Source: Mesorhizobium helmanticense (GTDB lineage: Bacteria > Pseudomonadota > Alphaproteobacteria > Rhizobiales > Rhizobiaceae). Taken from it: DNA of 64,000 nucleotides. The notes under the pieces were generated by a model. That model worked only from the letters and a program-made list of their open reading frames with translations, was not told the origin of the DNA and did no database searches. Both the position numbers and the translations under genes were made by a program. The stretch lies in assembly GCF_003034915.1 (NCBI RefSeq), contig NZ_PZJX01000014.1, forward strand, positions 1 through 64,000, given 5' to 3'. Shown here piece after piece: positions 7,721-17,866 of the stretch. Numbering within the stretch: the stretch's first letter is position 1; every line of letters begins with the position of its first letter.

Positions 7721-8388
7721 TGGGTGACTCCCATCAGATACACCATTGTGAACAATCCGACCCAAATGATATCAAGGGCATGCCAGAACAGGCTGAAGCA
7801 AAGCAGGCGCCGCAGAATGTCGGGCCGGTAGCCCTTTGCGAACACCTGCGCCATCATCGTGAGCAGCCATAACAAGCCGATGGCCACATGCAGGCCATGG
7901 CAGCCAACCAGCGTAAAGAAGGCCGACAGGAACGCGCTCCGCGTTGGGCCTGCCCCGAGCGCAATCATGCCCATGAACTCGCGGATCTCGATGCCAAGGA
8001 ATGCAGCCCCCAGTATGAAGGTTGCGGCCATCGCGCCATGGAACCAGAATCCGTTGCGCGTCCGGGCGCCGATGCCTGCGAGGCCGCAAGTGAAGCTCGA
8101 CAGGAGAAGGCAGGCCGTCTCGATGCTGACATTGCCGAGGTCGAACAGTTCCCGCCCGCTCGGCCCGCCGGCCGTCGCGTCAACCAGCACCGCGTAGGCC
8201 GCGAAGAAGGCGGAGAACATGACGATGTCGCTCAGCAGGAAAATCCAGAAGCCGTAGCCTGCGATGATACGCTTCGACGCCAGCGCATAGGCCGCATGCT
8301 TCGCGCTGTGTTGAATATCCGGCGAGCCCTGGGCACGCCCGACGTGGTTCGGGCCGTCCCGGCCGACGGCCGCGTCGAACGCGCTCAT
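7717..8388 (-). CDS. cyoC: Cytochrome o ubiquinol oxidase subunit III (CyoC)
   Basis: 223 residues, COX3 family, five membrane segments after a hydrophilic N-terminus of about 40 residues. Recognisable stretches are [40 protein letters not shown] and [20 protein letters not shown]. Subunit III flanks the D-channel side of the oxidase. Start ATG 8388 overlaps the end of cyoB (8385) and the stop overlaps cyoD, so B, C and D are translationally coupled. Normal family length. Confidence 0.95.
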   Translation of the reverse strand: MSAFDAAVGRDGPNHVGRAQGSPDIQHSAKHAAYALASKRIIAGYGFWIFLLSDIVMFSAFFAAYAVLVDATAGGPSGRELFDLGNVSIETACLLLSSFTCGLAGIGARTRNGFWFHGAMAATFILGAAFLGIEIREFMGMIALGAGPTRSAFLSAFFTLVGCHGLHVAIGLLWLLTMMAQVFAKGYRPDILRRLLCFSLFWHALDIIWVGLFTMVYLMGVTQ

Positions 8389-10388
8389 GACGGCGTCCCC
8401 GATAGGGCGAATGTCTCACCGCGCGCGGTTCGGTTGGCCCGATCGATGCGTGCTACCACGTCAGCTGGAATCACATACTCGACTTCATCCCGCCAGGCGA
8501 AGACAACAAAGGTTGCGAACGCGCCCACCGCAGCCAGGACCACGATCCACCAGATATGCCAGATCAGTGCGAATCCCATGAAGGTGGCGAAGAAGGCGCA
8601 GATGAAGCCCGTTGGACTGTTCCTCGGCATTTCGATGTCCGCATAGGGAGGTTCCTCGCCCGGCATGGCCTGCTGGCGCGCGCGCTGCTTCATGCCCCAG
8701 TAAGCCTCGTCGCCCTCGACGCTCGGGAGCACCGCGAAATTGAAGGATGGTGGCGGAGAGGGTGTCGCCCACTCGAGCGAGCGTCCATTCCAGGGGTCGC
8801 CGGTCTCGTCGCGAAGTTCCTTACGCCGGCGAATGCTGATGGCGAGTTGCGCGATCTGCAGGATTATTCCGACCAGGATGATGGCCGCGCCGCCGGCCGC
8901 GATCAGCAGCCAGGGACGCCATTCGGGAACATCGTAGTGCTGCATGCGACGCGTCATACCCATCAGGCCTACGACATAAAGCGGCATGAAGGCGACGTAG
9001 AAGCCCACGATCCAGCACCAGAACGATGCTTTGCCAAGCCCTTCGTGCAGCCGGAAGCCGAAGGCTTTCGGAAACCAGTAGGTGTAGCCGGCGAAGGCAC
9101 CGAAGAGCACGCCTCCGATGATGACGTTGTGGAAATGGGCCACAAGGAAAAGGCTGTTGTGCAGGACGAAGTCCACCGGGGGCACCGCCAGCAGGACGCC
9201 AGTCATCCCGCCGATGACGAATGTGACCATGAAGGCGATCGACCACAATATCGGTTGGGAATAGACGACCCGGCCACCATACATGGTGAAGAGCCAGTTG
9301 AAGACCTTTACGCCCGTGGGCACCGCGATAATCATCGAAGCGATACCGAAAATCGCGTTGACGTCGGCGCCGGCCCCCATGGTGAAGAAGTGGTGCAACC
9401 ACACAGTGAAGGAAAGTACGCATATGGCCATCGTCGCCATGACCATCGACCGATAGCCGAACAGCGGCTTGCGGGAAAAGGTCGAGATCACTTCCGAAAA
9501 TATGCCGAAGGCGGGCAGGATCAGGATGTAAACTTCAGGATGTCCCCACGCCCAGATCAGGTTCATGAACATCATCACGTTGCCGCCGGCTTCATTGGTG
9601 AAGAAGTGAAAACCGACGTAGCGATCCAGCAGCAGCATCGCCAAAGTCGCCGTTAGGATGGGAAATGCCGCGACGATCAGCAGGTTGGAGGCGAGCGTCG
9701 TCCAGCAGAACATCGGCATTCGCATCAAGGTCATACCAGGTGCACGAATCTTCAGGACCGTCGTGACGAAGTTGACGCCGGTGAGCAAGGTTCCCACACC
9801 GGATATCTGGAGCGACCAAAGATAATAGTCGACGCCGACGCCGGGCGAGTAGGCTATCTCCGACAGGGGAGGATACGGCAGCCACCCGGTGCGCGCGAAC
9901 TCGCCCACGACCAGCGAAATATTGACGAGCAACGCGCCGGTGGCGGTGAGCCAAAAGCTGACCGAGTTGAGGGTCGGGAACGCCACGTCGCGGACCCCAA
10001 GCTGCAACGGCATGACGAAGTTCATCAGCCCGATCACGAAGGGCATTGCGACAAAGAAGATCATCAGCGTGCCGTGGGCGGAGAAAATCTGGTCGTAGTG
10101 CTCGGGTGGCAAGTAGCCTTCGGAGCGGAACGCCAGCGCCTGTTGCGACCGCATCATGATCGCGTCGGCAAAGCCGCGCAGCAGCATCACCATAGCGAGC
10201 AGGATGTACATGATCCCGATCAGCTTGTGGTCCACGCTGGTGATCCACTCGCGCCAAAGGTACGGAAGCCAGCCCTTCAGCGTGACCCATGCGAGGACGC
10301 CGACAATCACCACACCCACCAGGGCGGCCGTGAACAGTGGGATCGGCTGGTCGAGGGGAATAGCTGCCCAGCTGAGTTTGCCCAACAT
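8385..10388 (-). CDS. cyoB: Cytochrome o ubiquinol oxidase subunit I (CyoB)
   Basis: 667 residues, the usual CyoB length. The heme-copper oxidase core is intact: [11 protein letters not shown] (heme b histidine), [12 protein letters not shown] (CuB His and the His-Tyr cross-link pair), WLHHFF (two CuB histidines) and HFHNVIIGG (ligands of heme o3 and heme b). GVRDVAFP marks the D-channel entry. It oxidises ubiquinol, reduces O2 to water and pumps protons across the inner membrane. The ATG at 10388 (MLGKLSW) is preferred over the 38-codon extension that runs into cyoA; it lies 1 nt after the cyoA stop. Confidence 0.97.
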   Translation of the reverse strand: MLGKLSWAAIPLDQPIPLFTAALVGVVIVGVLAWVTLKGWLPYLWREWITSVDHKLIGIMYILLAMVMLLRGFADAIMMRSQQALAFRSEGYLPPEHYDQIFSAHGTLMIFFVAMPFVIGLMNFVMPLQLGVRDVAFPTLNSVSFWLTATGALLVNISLVVGEFARTGWLPYPPLSEIAYSPGVGVDYYLWSLQISGVGTLLTGVNFVTTVLKIRAPGMTLMRMPMFCWTTLASNLLIVAAFPILTATLAMLLLDRYVGFHFFTNEAGGNVMMFMNLIWAWGHPEVYILILPAFGIFSEVISTFSRKPLFGYRSMVMATMAICVLSFTVWLHHFFTMGAGADVNAIFGIASMIIAVPTGVKVFNWLFTMYGGRVVYSQPILWSIAFMVTFVIGGMTGVLLAVPPVDFVLHNSLFLVAHFHNVIIGGVLFGAFAGYTYWFPKAFGFRLHEGLGKASFWCWIVGFYVAFMPLYVVGLMGMTRRMQHYDVPEWRPWLLIAAGGAAIILVGIILQIAQLAISIRRRKELRDETGDPWNGRSLEWATPSPPPSFNFAVLPSVEGDEAYWGMKQRARQQAMPGEEPPYADIEMPRNSPTGFICAFFATFMGFALIWHIWWIVVLAAVGAFATFVVFAWRDEVEYVIPADVVARIDRANRTARGETFALSGTPS

Positions 10389-10389
10389 C

Positions 10390-11340
10390 CTAGTCCTCCG
10401 TCTGTGGGGATACGCTCGGATTGGGCCGGCCGGTCTGCGGGCCAGGTCCAGGCGGCAGTTGCTGTGTGACGATCTGCTGGAAGAGGCCAGGATCGGCCGC
10501 ACGGAAGGTGAAAGGAGTGGTGTTCACGCTTTGCCTGGCCAAGGCAGCGTAGCTCTTGGCATCGAGGCTTGGCCCCATGCCGCGCGTGGCATCAATCCAG
10601 GCAGCGAACCGCTGCGCAGACACCGCCTCTACCTCGAAATGCATGTCCGAGAAACCATCGCCACTATAGTGGCTCGAAAGGCCGTGGAAGGTGCCCGGAG
10701 CGTCCGCGCGCAGGTTCAACTGCGTTGTCATGCCGTTCATCGTGTAGATCATGCTGCCGAGCCGCGGTACGAAGAACGCATTCATCACGCTCGCGGATGT
10801 CAGTGAGAAATGAATGGGAGTGCCGGCAGGAACGACAAGATGGTTCACGCTCGCTATACGCTGGCCTGGGTAGATAAAGAGCCACTTCCAATCCAATGCG
10901 ACCACCTGGACCTCCAGCGGTGGCGTGTTTGATATCAACGGTTTCGCGGGATCGAGTTCATGGGATCCGATCCAGGCCACTCCGCCTAGGAGCATGATCA
11001 CTAGGAGGGGAATGGACCAGACGATGAGCTCGATACGGCCCGAATACTCCCAATTCGGCAGGTAGGTCGCTCTTGTGTTGGAGGCTCGAAACCACCAGGC
11101 GAAGATAAAGGTGGCGACGATCGTCGGCACCACGATGGCGAGCATGATGGCGAGCGAATCTATCAGGATCGTTTTCTCTGCAATCCCGACCGTCCCTTGT
11201 GGATCGAGAACCGCTGGCTGGCATGCAGTCAAAACGATCGGCGCCAGGAGGACGGCGCATTGCGCCACCCTGGCGCTCGTCGATCGACGACCCGGCAAAA
11301 GCAAATCGCGGTCTGGCAGTCCATCCGACCTGGCGGGCAT
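10390..11340 (-). CDS. cyoA: Cytochrome o ubiquinol oxidase subunit II (CyoA)
   Basis: 316 residues. A signal peptide ending in the lipobox LTAC (VLTAC|QPAV) indicates a lipoprotein anchored at the periplasmic face. Two membrane segments follow (about residues 60-85 and 105-125), then a cupredoxin domain ([45 protein letters not shown]). The cysteines and histidines of the CuA site are missing, so this is a quinol and not a cytochrome c oxidase. ATG 11340 is chosen because a signal peptide follows; the open frame extends 78 codons further upstream without coding character. First gene of cyoABCD. Confidence 0.93.
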   Translation of the reverse strand: MPARSDGLPDRDLLLPGRRSTSARVAQCAVLLAPIVLTACQPAVLDPQGTVGIAEKTILIDSLAIMLAIVVPTIVATFIFAWWFRASNTRATYLPNWEYSGRIELIVWSIPLLVIMLLGGVAWIGSHELDPAKPLISNTPPLEVQVVALDWKWLFIYPGQRIASVNHLVVPAGTPIHFSLTSASVMNAFFVPRLGSMIYTMNGMTTQLNLRADAPGTFHGLSSHYSGDGFSDMHFEVEAVSAQRFAAWIDATRGMGPSLDAKSYAALARQSVNTTPFTFRAADPGLFQQIVTQQLPPGPGPQTGRPNPSVSPQTED

Positions 11341-11473
11341 CACTGCGCTCCCTCGCGCCGTCGTGAGCATCCTGGTGTATGCTTCGCGTCCGAGCAGCGG
11401 GCTCGGAACGACAACAAGAACTGCAAGAGAAGCGAGGGCAGCGTCACCGGCTCGCGCACCCGGCTGCGCGATG

Positions 11474-12700
11474 CTAAGCCGGCACGACCGGCGACTTCTC
11501 CTTGCGCAAGGCGTGCAGAAACTGCGAGTCGACGCGCAAACTGGCGCGGACCAACTCCGGCGGTGTGAGGGCAAGCCACTGATTCAGTGACACGTCGGCG
11601 AAGTGGTCGCTCTTGAACACCTCCAAATATCGCAGCGTCGTGTTGCCTGTGTTCTCGATATAGTGGCCCATGGCGAAGGGTACGTAGCCGACGTCGTTGG
11701 CCTGGAAGTCGAATGTGCGGGCCGCGCCCGACGCCGCGAACACCCCCATGCGGGCCTGACCCTGAATATAGTACTGCCATTCGTTCGTATTGGGATGCCA
11801 ATGCAACTCGCGCATCGCTCCCGGCTCGACCTCAACCAGGGCCGCCGCGATTGTTCTGGAAGCCGGGAACACGCTGCTGTCGGTAATTCGCGCAGTTCCA
11901 TGTTTCATCTTGATCGGAGCCTGTGCCATCATGCGGTGGCTGAAAGCGTGCGGGACTTCAACCGCGCCCGCGATCTTGTCCGCGCTGAGCGGCCCCGGAA
12001 CCGGCGCGGGAAACATGTAAAGCTCGCTGGGATCGGGGACGCCCGCAAAGCTCGACGCCGGAACGCCGAAATTCTTGGCGAGCACCTCGGGAGGCGTGTG
12101 CTTCAGAAAGTCGCTCAAGAGGAAGGTGTTGTCCTCGTCGAAGTCGCCGTCATCGAACACCAACAAGAATTCCGTCCCGTCTGGATCAAGGCCCTGGATC
12201 GAGTGCGGAATGCCCGACGGGAAATACCACAGGTCGCCGGCGCCGACGTCGTCGACGAAATTACGGCCATCGGCATCGACCGCCGTGATGCGTGCTCTCC
12301 CGTACAGAACATAGGCCCACTCGGCGGCCTTGTGCCAATGCAACTCACGCACGCCGCCGGCATTCAGGCGCATGATCACGCCGGCGATGTCCTTGGAGAC
12401 ACCGAGCTCGCGCACGGTCACCTGCCGGGTCCAGCCGCCACCAGACAGTCGGATGTGGGTATCGTCAAACGAGAAACGCAGGTTCGGCAGCTCACCCGCA
12501 TCCGTACTCGGTGGCACCATCAGGTCCGGATTCTGAGCTATTCGGGAAGGATTCATCGGACCAGGGTTGGTGCCGCCGCGGCCGTTGGCTATCGGGTCAC
12601 TTTTCTGCGCCTGGGCCAGTGTCGCCGTCGTGAGCAAGCCGCCGGCTGCTGTCGCAGCCAGCATGGCTCGACGGGATATCTTGTCGGTGACTATGCTCAT
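11474..12700 (-). CDS. oxdC: Tat-exported bicupin oxalate decarboxylase
   Basis: 408 residues. The N-terminus has a twin-arginine signal ([16 protein letters not shown], cleavage near AQA). Cupin 1 has [10 protein letters not shown] and SGIPHSI, cupin 2 [11 protein letters not shown] and FAMGHYIE, together two complete Mn sites (His, His, Glu, His). Residues line up closely with Bacillus subtilis OxdC to the end ([19 protein letters not shown]). The enzyme splits oxalate to formate and CO2, consuming a proton; here it would act in the periplasm. The active-site lid, SENST in B. subtilis, reads DEDNT: the catalytic Glu is kept but the neighbours differ. Start 12700 follows GGAAAG. An upstream extension of 46 codons lacks support. 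The gene lies 133 nt upstream of cyoA on the same strand. Confidence 0.93.
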   Translation of the reverse strand: MSIVTDKISRRAMLAATAAGGLLTTATLAQAQKSDPIANGRGGTNPGPMNPSRIAQNPDLMVPPSTDAGELPNLRFSFDDTHIRLSGGGWTRQVTVRELGVSKDIAGVIMRLNAGGVRELHWHKAAEWAYVLYGRARITAVDADGRNFVDDVGAGDLWYFPSGIPHSIQGLDPDGTEFLLVFDDGDFDEDNTFLLSDFLKHTPPEVLAKNFGVPASSFAGVPDPSELYMFPAPVPGPLSADKIAGAVEVPHAFSHRMMAQAPIKMKHGTARITDSSVFPASRTIAAALVEVEPGAMRELHWHPNTNEWQYYIQGQARMGVFAASGAARTFDFQANDVGYVPFAMGHYIENTGNTTLRYLEVFKSDHFADVSLNQWLALTPPELVRASLRVDSQFLHALRKEKSPVVPA

Positions 12701-12964
12701 TTTGTTTCTTTCCTTGCTGCGGGGGCTTTTCGACGCCGCCAATTGGTTGGGACGCGGACCGCATGAGTGTCCGCCTGGCGCGCAAGACACACGGTAGCGA
12801 TCGGGCGCTGACGAGGTCTTTCTTGTTGACGCACGCAATAGCTGAATCGCACGATGATCGTGGCTGTCAGGTGGAGCGATGCGGAGGAACGCTGCTCGCG
12901 ATCGTCTCGGGCGGCTTGCAGCAAATGGAAATGCTCTGGCTATCGCGCCCGCCTGTTTCCATTT

Positions 12965-13546
12965 TCACATCCACGACAACGTGCTGCTCTTCAGGCCAAA
13001 GCCGAATGCCAGGAGCGTCGCACCTTGCATGGTCAGGTCGATTGCCAGAATCGCGCCTGGCGCCGCCAGAGTATTGAGTGGCCGTCCGAAGAGGATGACA
13101 AGGCCCGCAAGAAGCGTGACTGCCCCTGAAAACGCAACCCAGCCCCAGGCCAGATGGTGCCTGGACTGGAGGCCTACCCAGAACCGCAGAATGCCTGCCG
13201 CAATGAGTGTGATTGCCAGCACGAGCGTGTAAACCGAGACTGCAAGCAGTGGATTGTGGAGCGCGGCGATGCCGGCGATTGCATAGGCGACGCCGCTCAA
13301 CAGCCAGGATGCAAACGATCTCCATCCCTGAATATTGAAAGCGTGCACGACCTGCGCGATGCCGGCGACCGACATCAACACGCCAATATAGAAGACGGAT
13401 AGCACCGGAGCGGCGAACAGGTTCGCGAATCCCAGAAAGCCCAGGCTCAGCAGCGCGATGCCAAGCATTATAAAAAGCCAGCATTTTGCACGCAACTCCG
13501 GGAAGGTTGAGCCGAGACTGCGGGACCGTTCAATCGCATGTGCCAT
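12965..13546 (-). CDS. hdeD: HdeD family membrane protein
   Basis: 193 residues with six membrane segments (about 20-42, 47-68, 78-98, 103-124, 134-152, 160-182) and the DUF308/HdeD pattern, e.g. GVAYAIAGIAALHNPLLAV. HdeD of Escherichia coli is an inner-membrane protein of the acid-resistance island; its molecular action is not known. ATG 13546 (MAHAIERSRS) has AAAGAGGAA just upstream and is preferred over an 86-codon extension. It is divergent from the kinase at 13934 and stands on the same strand as the oxalate decarboxylase, 264 nt before it. Confidence 0.9.
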   Translation of the reverse strand: MAHAIERSRSLGSTFPELRAKCWLFIMLGIALLSLGFLGFANLFAAPVLSVFYIGVLMSVAGIAQVVHAFNIQGWRSFASWLLSGVAYAIAGIAALHNPLLAVSVYTLVLAITLIAAGILRFWVGLQSRHHLAWGWVAFSGAVTLLAGLVILFGRPLNTLAAPGAILAIDLTMQGATLLAFGFGLKSSTLSWM

Positions 13547-13933
13547 GAGTTCCTCTTTCAGTTCAGTGGAGAAACGCCGCCCGGATGTAGATGCAAGAAG
13601 GCGAGCGGTGGGTTCCGCCCAGGGGCGTTGAACCGGACATAATCCTGTTTCGTCATACCGCTCTCGTTGTTGCCAGGACTTGTGCGTTGTTGCCTTGACC
13701 GGCTCTGACTTGCGTGTTTTCCGCCGGACCTTAGGCTCGCTCTCAAGCCTGTGCCGTTGATGGCGCGCTCGATCCCTGGGGATTTGGAGGTGTTGCAGTG
13801 ACAAAGGTGCAATCAGGCACTGACGACCGCAATTTCGAACAAGCGGAAAGGATTCTGTTGCCTAGGTTGGACGGCGCGCCACAGAGAGTCGATCAGCAGC
13901 GCAAGCGTCGACCAGGAACTGAGCAGAGACCTT
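13547..13933. other. Intergenic region between divergent hdeD and sensor kinase
   Basis: 387 bp without a convincing gene. It must hold both divergent promoters. No clear -35/-10 pair or FixK-type box (TTGAT-N4-ATCAA) was seen. Confidence 0.5.
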
Positions 13934-15373
13934 ATGCGGCACAGATTATCTCCGCCAGCATCCGGCAATTCGCGGCTGGTGGCGCCTCTAGCCATCCTTC
14001 TGGCGGCCGGGATATTCGTTGTCGATACGATTGATCCATTTTCTGGAGCTGTCGCGGTCCTCTATGTGGTCGTTATTCTGCTCGCAGGTACCACCTTCCG
14101 TAGGCGTGGCATTGTCTTGTGCTCGTTCGCCTGTATAGCCCTCACCTCATTGAGCTTCTGGTTTGTTCACGGAGAAGAAGCCAGTGGAGGCGCGTTCAGC
14201 CGCTGCCTGATGAGCATCGCGGCCATCGCCATTACCACCCTTCTTGTCCTTAAGAACCAGTCGACCTCGAACGATCTCTCTGAAAAGGCCCAATTGCTCG
14301 ATTTGACGCATGATGCAATTTTCGTACGCAGCATGGGCGATCTGATCACTTATTGGAATCGTGGTGCTGAAGCCATTTACGGCTGGTCCGCCGAACACGC
14401 GGCGGGGAAGTCCACCCATCAGCTTCTGCAGACAGTCTTTCCAGCCAAGCTGAACGAGATCAATCGGCAACTGCTCAGCTCCGACCGCTGGGAAGGTGAA
14501 CTCCTGCACACGAAGCGGGACGGATCCGTCGTTGTCGTTTCCAGCCGCTGGTCGCTGAAGAAGGATGCCGATGGCAAACCGTTGGCGGTTCTCGAAACGA
14601 ATACGGACATATCACAGCGCAGGCGAGCCGAAACCGAGGTCCTGAAGGCCCAGGCTGAACTCGCCCATGTGACACGCCTCACCACATTGGGTGAATTGAC
14701 GGCCTCGATCGCGCACGAGGTGAATCAGCCGCTAGCCGGCATCGTTATGAACGGCGAGGCGTGCCTGCGATGGATCGATCGAGACAAGCCCGATCTGGAT
14801 GAGGTCCGCAGCGCGGTCAAGCGGAGCATCGCTGACGCCCAACGCGCCAGCGATATCGTCCATCGCATCCGGGCGTTGTCCAAGAAGGGTGACATCCAGA
14901 TGGCCCTTGTCGACGTGAACGAGATCGTCAACGAATCCCTCGTGTTGGTGCAGCATGAGCTCATTGCAAATCACATCACCCTGAAACTGGACCTAGCCAA
15001 CCGGCCGCTGCCCGCGCTTGGTGACCGTATCCAGCTTCAACAGGTCCTGATCAATCTGCTGATCAACGGGATTCAGGCAATGGCCTCCGGTAACAGCGAC
15101 TTACGCGAAATTCTCGTTACGACGTCGATCGATGAATCGAACCAGGCAAATGTGAGGATCCGGGATTCTGGACCAGGCATCGATCCCGATAATGCGCGTC
15201 AGTTGTTCAAGACCTTCTTCACCACCAAGGCGGACGGAATAGGCATGGGGCTATCGATCTGCCGGTCGATCGTTGAGTCACATGGAGGCGATGTATGGAT
15301 CGTGCCTAATCCAGGCGGCGGCGCGATATTCCAATTTTCCCTGCCACGCGTCGAAAAGGATGCCGGGTCATGA
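13934..15373 (+). CDS. FixL-like membrane sensor histidine kinase
   Basis: 479 residues. Four hydrophobic segments (about 15-35, 40-60, 64-82, 92-108) form a membrane input region. A PAS domain follows (about 120-235; FVRSMGDLITYWNRGAEAIY then GWS), then a FixL-type HisKA with SIAHEVNQPLAGIV (His near 260) and a HATPase (INLLINGIQA, DSGPGID, GIGMGLSICRSIV). The family phosphorylates FixJ-type regulators. The stop overlaps the start of the regulator at 15370 by 4 nt (ATGA), so the two are coupled. The PAS has no obvious FixL heme histidine context, so oxygen sensing is not implied; the signal is unknown. Confidence 0.9.
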   Translation: MRHRLSPPASGNSRLVAPLAILLAAGIFVVDTIDPFSGAVAVLYVVVILLAGTTFRRRGIVLCSFACIALTSLSFWFVHGEEASGGAFSRCLMSIAAIAITTLLVLKNQSTSNDLSEKAQLLDLTHDAIFVRSMGDLITYWNRGAEAIYGWSAEHAAGKSTHQLLQTVFPAKLNEINRQLLSSDRWEGELLHTKRDGSVVVVSSRWSLKKDADGKPLAVLETNTDISQRRRAETEVLKAQAELAHVTRLTTLGELTASIAHEVNQPLAGIVMNGEACLRWIDRDKPDLDEVRSAVKRSIADAQRASDIVHRIRALSKKGDIQMALVDVNEIVNESLVLVQHELIANHITLKLDLANRPLPALGDRIQLQQVLINLLINGIQAMASGNSDLREILVTTSIDESNQANVRIRDSGPGIDPDNARQLFKTFFTTKADGIGMGLSICRSIVESHGGDVWIVPNPGGGAIFQFSLPRVEKDAGS

Positions 15374-16038
15374 TCCGACGCCCCGTCTCTCCCTCCCAGT
15401 CACAAGGCAACAACGGCGCCGTGCCTCCAACTGTTCTGGTCGTGGACGACGATCCGTCGCTACGTGAAGCTTTAAGCAGCCTCTTCCGGTCAGTTGGTAC
15501 GCGCGTCGAGCTTTTCGGTTCTGCTCCCGAACTGCTGAACAGTCGGCTTCCCGACGGTCCAAGCTGCCTTGTACTCGATATCAGGCTGCCGGAGGTGAGC
15601 GGACTCGAATTTCAAACGCAGTTGAGCAAGGCAGGCATTCACCTGCCGATAATTTTCATGACCGGACATGGCGACATTCCGATGTCGGTGCGCGCCATGA
15701 AGGCCGGCGCGGTCGATTTTCTCACCAAGCCCTTCCGAGATCAGGATATTCTGGATGCAGTCGCCGGCGCTTTGGAGCGCGACAGGCAGCGGCGAGAGAG
15801 AGATCGGGCGCTCTCGGATCTGCAGAGCCTTCTGCGCACCCTGACCCCTCGGGAGCGCGAGGTGATGGCATTTGTCGCGACTGGATTGATGAACAAGCAA
15901 ATCGCCGGCGAGATGCAACTCAGTGAAATCACGGTGAAAATCCACCGCGGGCGCCTCATGAAGAAGATGGGCGCCAGAACTCTAGCCGACCTGGTCAAGA
16001 TGGCCGGCGCCCTGGGAATAGACGCTCCCGGGAAATAA
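15370..16038 (+). CDS. FixJ family response regulator (receiver + LuxR-type HTH)
   Basis: 222 residues. Receiver at about 20-135 with acidic pair VVDDDPS, phospho-acceptor Asp near 70 (LVLDIRLPEVSG), FMTGHGDIPMSV and DFLTKPFR; LuxR-type HTH at about 155-215 (LTPREREVMAFVATGLMNKQ). The partner is the kinase ending at 15373. The recognition helix (SEITVKIHRGRLMKKM) is nearly the same as that of the solo regulator at 57151, so the two may share targets (inference). Confidence 0.93.
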   Translation: MIRRPVSPSQSQGNNGAVPPTVLVVDDDPSLREALSSLFRSVGTRVELFGSAPELLNSRLPDGPSCLVLDIRLPEVSGLEFQTQLSKAGIHLPIIFMTGHGDIPMSVRAMKAGAVDFLTKPFRDQDILDAVAGALERDRQRRERDRALSDLQSLLRTLTPREREVMAFVATGLMNKQIAGEMQLSEITVKIHRGRLMKKMGARTLADLVKMAGALGIDAPGK

Positions 16039-16155
16039 CTTTGTTACACCTCTGTATAACTTCCGCTTCCACGGGCGCAGGCGCAATATCTCGCCGAGAA
16101 ACAGCCGTTGAAACAGCAATGCTTGGGCCATCGGCAAGCACGGAGGATTAGTGAA

Positions 16156-16530
16156 TTGACCCGTAACGCGATGATCTCGATCATCGACGACGATGAGTCC
16201 GTTCGACTTGCAACCGCAAGCCTCGTTAGATCGTTAGGTTTCATCGCATTTGCATTCGAATCGGCCGAGGATTTCCTGAGATCATCTAGACTGGAAGATA
16301 CGTCATGCTTGATCTGCGATATCCAGATGCCCGGAATGACAGGAATAGAGCTGCAGGATCATTTGATCGAACATGGCTATCACATACCAACCATCTTGAT
16401 CACCGCCTTTCCCGAGGAACGCGTCCGCAAACGCGCTCGGGAAACGGGCGCCATCGGCTTCTTCCGCAAGCCGTTGGATAGCCAGGCCATGATCAGCTGT
16501 ATCGATTCTGTGCTTCATGGCACGCGCTAG
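16156..16530 (+). CDS. Stand-alone receiver-domain protein
   Basis: 124 residues, a single receiver domain with every catalytic residue: IIDDDES, LICDIQMPGM (phospho-acceptor), ILITAF and FFRKPLD. It has no output domain, so it would work by protein contact or as a phosphate sink or relay for the kinase at 13934. Start chosen at TTG 16156: GGAGG (16142-16146) lies 9 nt before it, while ATG 16171 is 24 nt away and the upstream TTG 16108 has no such site. A similar lone receiver stands in the same relative place at 39947. Confidence 0.85.
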   Translation: MTRNAMISIIDDDESVRLATASLVRSLGFIAFAFESAEDFLRSSRLEDTSCLICDIQMPGMTGIELQDHLIEHGYHIPTILITAFPEERVRKRARETGAIGFFRKPLDSQAMISCIDSVLHGTR

Positions 16531-16667
16531 CGGCTCCTGGGTGCACCTTCGCCCTTCAAGCGAAGAGCGCGGCAAACAGGGGTAGCGTCGAACAGAGAAG
16601 CCAACATCGAAGGTCTATGGGCGTCGAGAGACAACTGATCTCCCGCAACGTAGACAAGGAGTGCTTG

Positions 16668-17564
16668 ATGGCACGCGCAGTAACAACAAACTTTTCGAGC
16701 GAAAGCGGGCTTCACCGTTATCTCGACGCGATCAGACATTTCCCCATGCTGACGCCAGGGCAGGAACAAACGCTGGCGAAACGCTGGCGCGAGGACAACG
16801 ATGCGGAGGCCGCTCACCAACTGGTGGTGTCGCATCTTCGCCTCGTCGCCAAGGTTGCCACGCGCTATCGCGGATACGGGCTGCCGATGTCGGAGGTGAT
16901 ATCAGAGGGCAACATCGGTCTGATCAAGGCGGTCAATCGCTTCGAACCGGAGCGCGGCTTTCGTTTGGCGACCTATGCGATCTGGTGGATCAAGGCGTCC
17001 ATTCGCGAATATGTCCTGCGCTCCTGGTCGCTGGTGAAGATCGGTACGACACCCAATCAAAGAAAGTTGTTCTTCAATTTGCGGCGGCTCAAGGCTCGCC
17101 TCTCGGCACTGGACGACGGTGACCTGCGTCCAGATCAGGTGGAACTCATTGCAAGCGACCTTGGCGTGACGGAGAAGGAAGTTATCTACATGAACAGCCG
17201 CATGGGCGGTGACACGTCGCTCAACGCGCCCCTGCGAGGTCTGCCCGAAAGCGAATGGCAAGATCTGCTGGTCGAGAGCGAGGACAACCAGGAGTACAGG
17301 CTCGTTCAGTTCGAGGAAGCCTCCAACCGGCGCAGGGCGCTGATCGATTCGCTTGGCGTGCTCAACGCGCGCGAACGGCGTATCCTCGAGGCGCGTCGGC
17401 TTGCGGATGACCCGAGGAGTTTGGAGGACCTCTCCAACGAATTCGGCGTTTCGCGCGAACGTGTGCGCCAGATTGAGATGCGCGCCTTCGAAAAACTGCA
17501 AAATGCGGTGAAGGTTGTCTATGCCAGACGGGATGAAATCCAGACCGTTGTCAGTGTGCAATAG
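16668..17564 (+). CDS. rpoH: RNA polymerase sigma-32 family factor (RpoH-like)
   Basis: 298 residues. Region 2 has HLRLVAKVATRYRGYGLPMS and GFRLATYAIWWIKASIREYV. The RpoH box QRKLFFNLRR is present, and region 4 has ERRILEARRLADDP and GVSRERVRQIEMRAFEKL. RpoH directs transcription of heat-shock and, for rhizobial RpoH2-type paralogues, oxidative-stress genes. ATG 16668 is used because AAGGAG precedes it by 6 nt; a 17-codon extension lacks support. It departs from the housekeeping RpoH1 sequence in several places (e.g. IKAVNRFEPERG), so it is probably an additional paralogue. It sits directly after a kinase, regulator and receiver set. Confidence 0.93.
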   Translation: MARAVTTNFSSESGLHRYLDAIRHFPMLTPGQEQTLAKRWREDNDAEAAHQLVVSHLRLVAKVATRYRGYGLPMSEVISEGNIGLIKAVNRFEPERGFRLATYAIWWIKASIREYVLRSWSLVKIGTTPNQRKLFFNLRRLKARLSALDDGDLRPDQVELIASDLGVTEKEVIYMNSRMGGDTSLNAPLRGLPESEWQDLLVESEDNQEYRLVQFEEASNRRRALIDSLGVLNARERRILEARRLADDPRSLEDLSNEFGVSRERVRQIEMRAFEKLQNAVKVVYARRDEIQTVVSVQ

Positions 17565-17866
17565 ATGGACGACGGCGCCGAATGACAGGACGGCCGGACC
17601 GGAGCGCAATCGGCGCTGAGCAACACGGCTGCGCCCGGCTGGTTCCGAGAAAATCGCAAAAAGCAATGAGGCGAGGCAGCGGGCTTTAAGCAATTCCAGC
17701 CGCCCGTGTGAGCTGCCACGACATGGCTAGCATTCGCGGAGCTGCGTACTTCGCACCCGCCAGGGCCGAAGCGCTGCCTGCCCCGTAGGGCGGATTGCCG
17801 GCACTGCCATGCGATCAAAACGTAATGTGTGTAGCCATAAGATATATATGCACCAAACAAGCATAT

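Noticed and set aside
10390-11340. CyoA as cytochrome c oxidase subunit II
   Set aside because: The CuA ligands (two Cys, two His, Met, Glu set) are absent and the protein has a lipobox, as in quinol oxidases.
13934-15373. True oxygen-sensing FixL
   Set aside because: The core is FixL-like, but the N-terminus is a membrane domain and no heme-binding His context of FixL was seen in the PAS.
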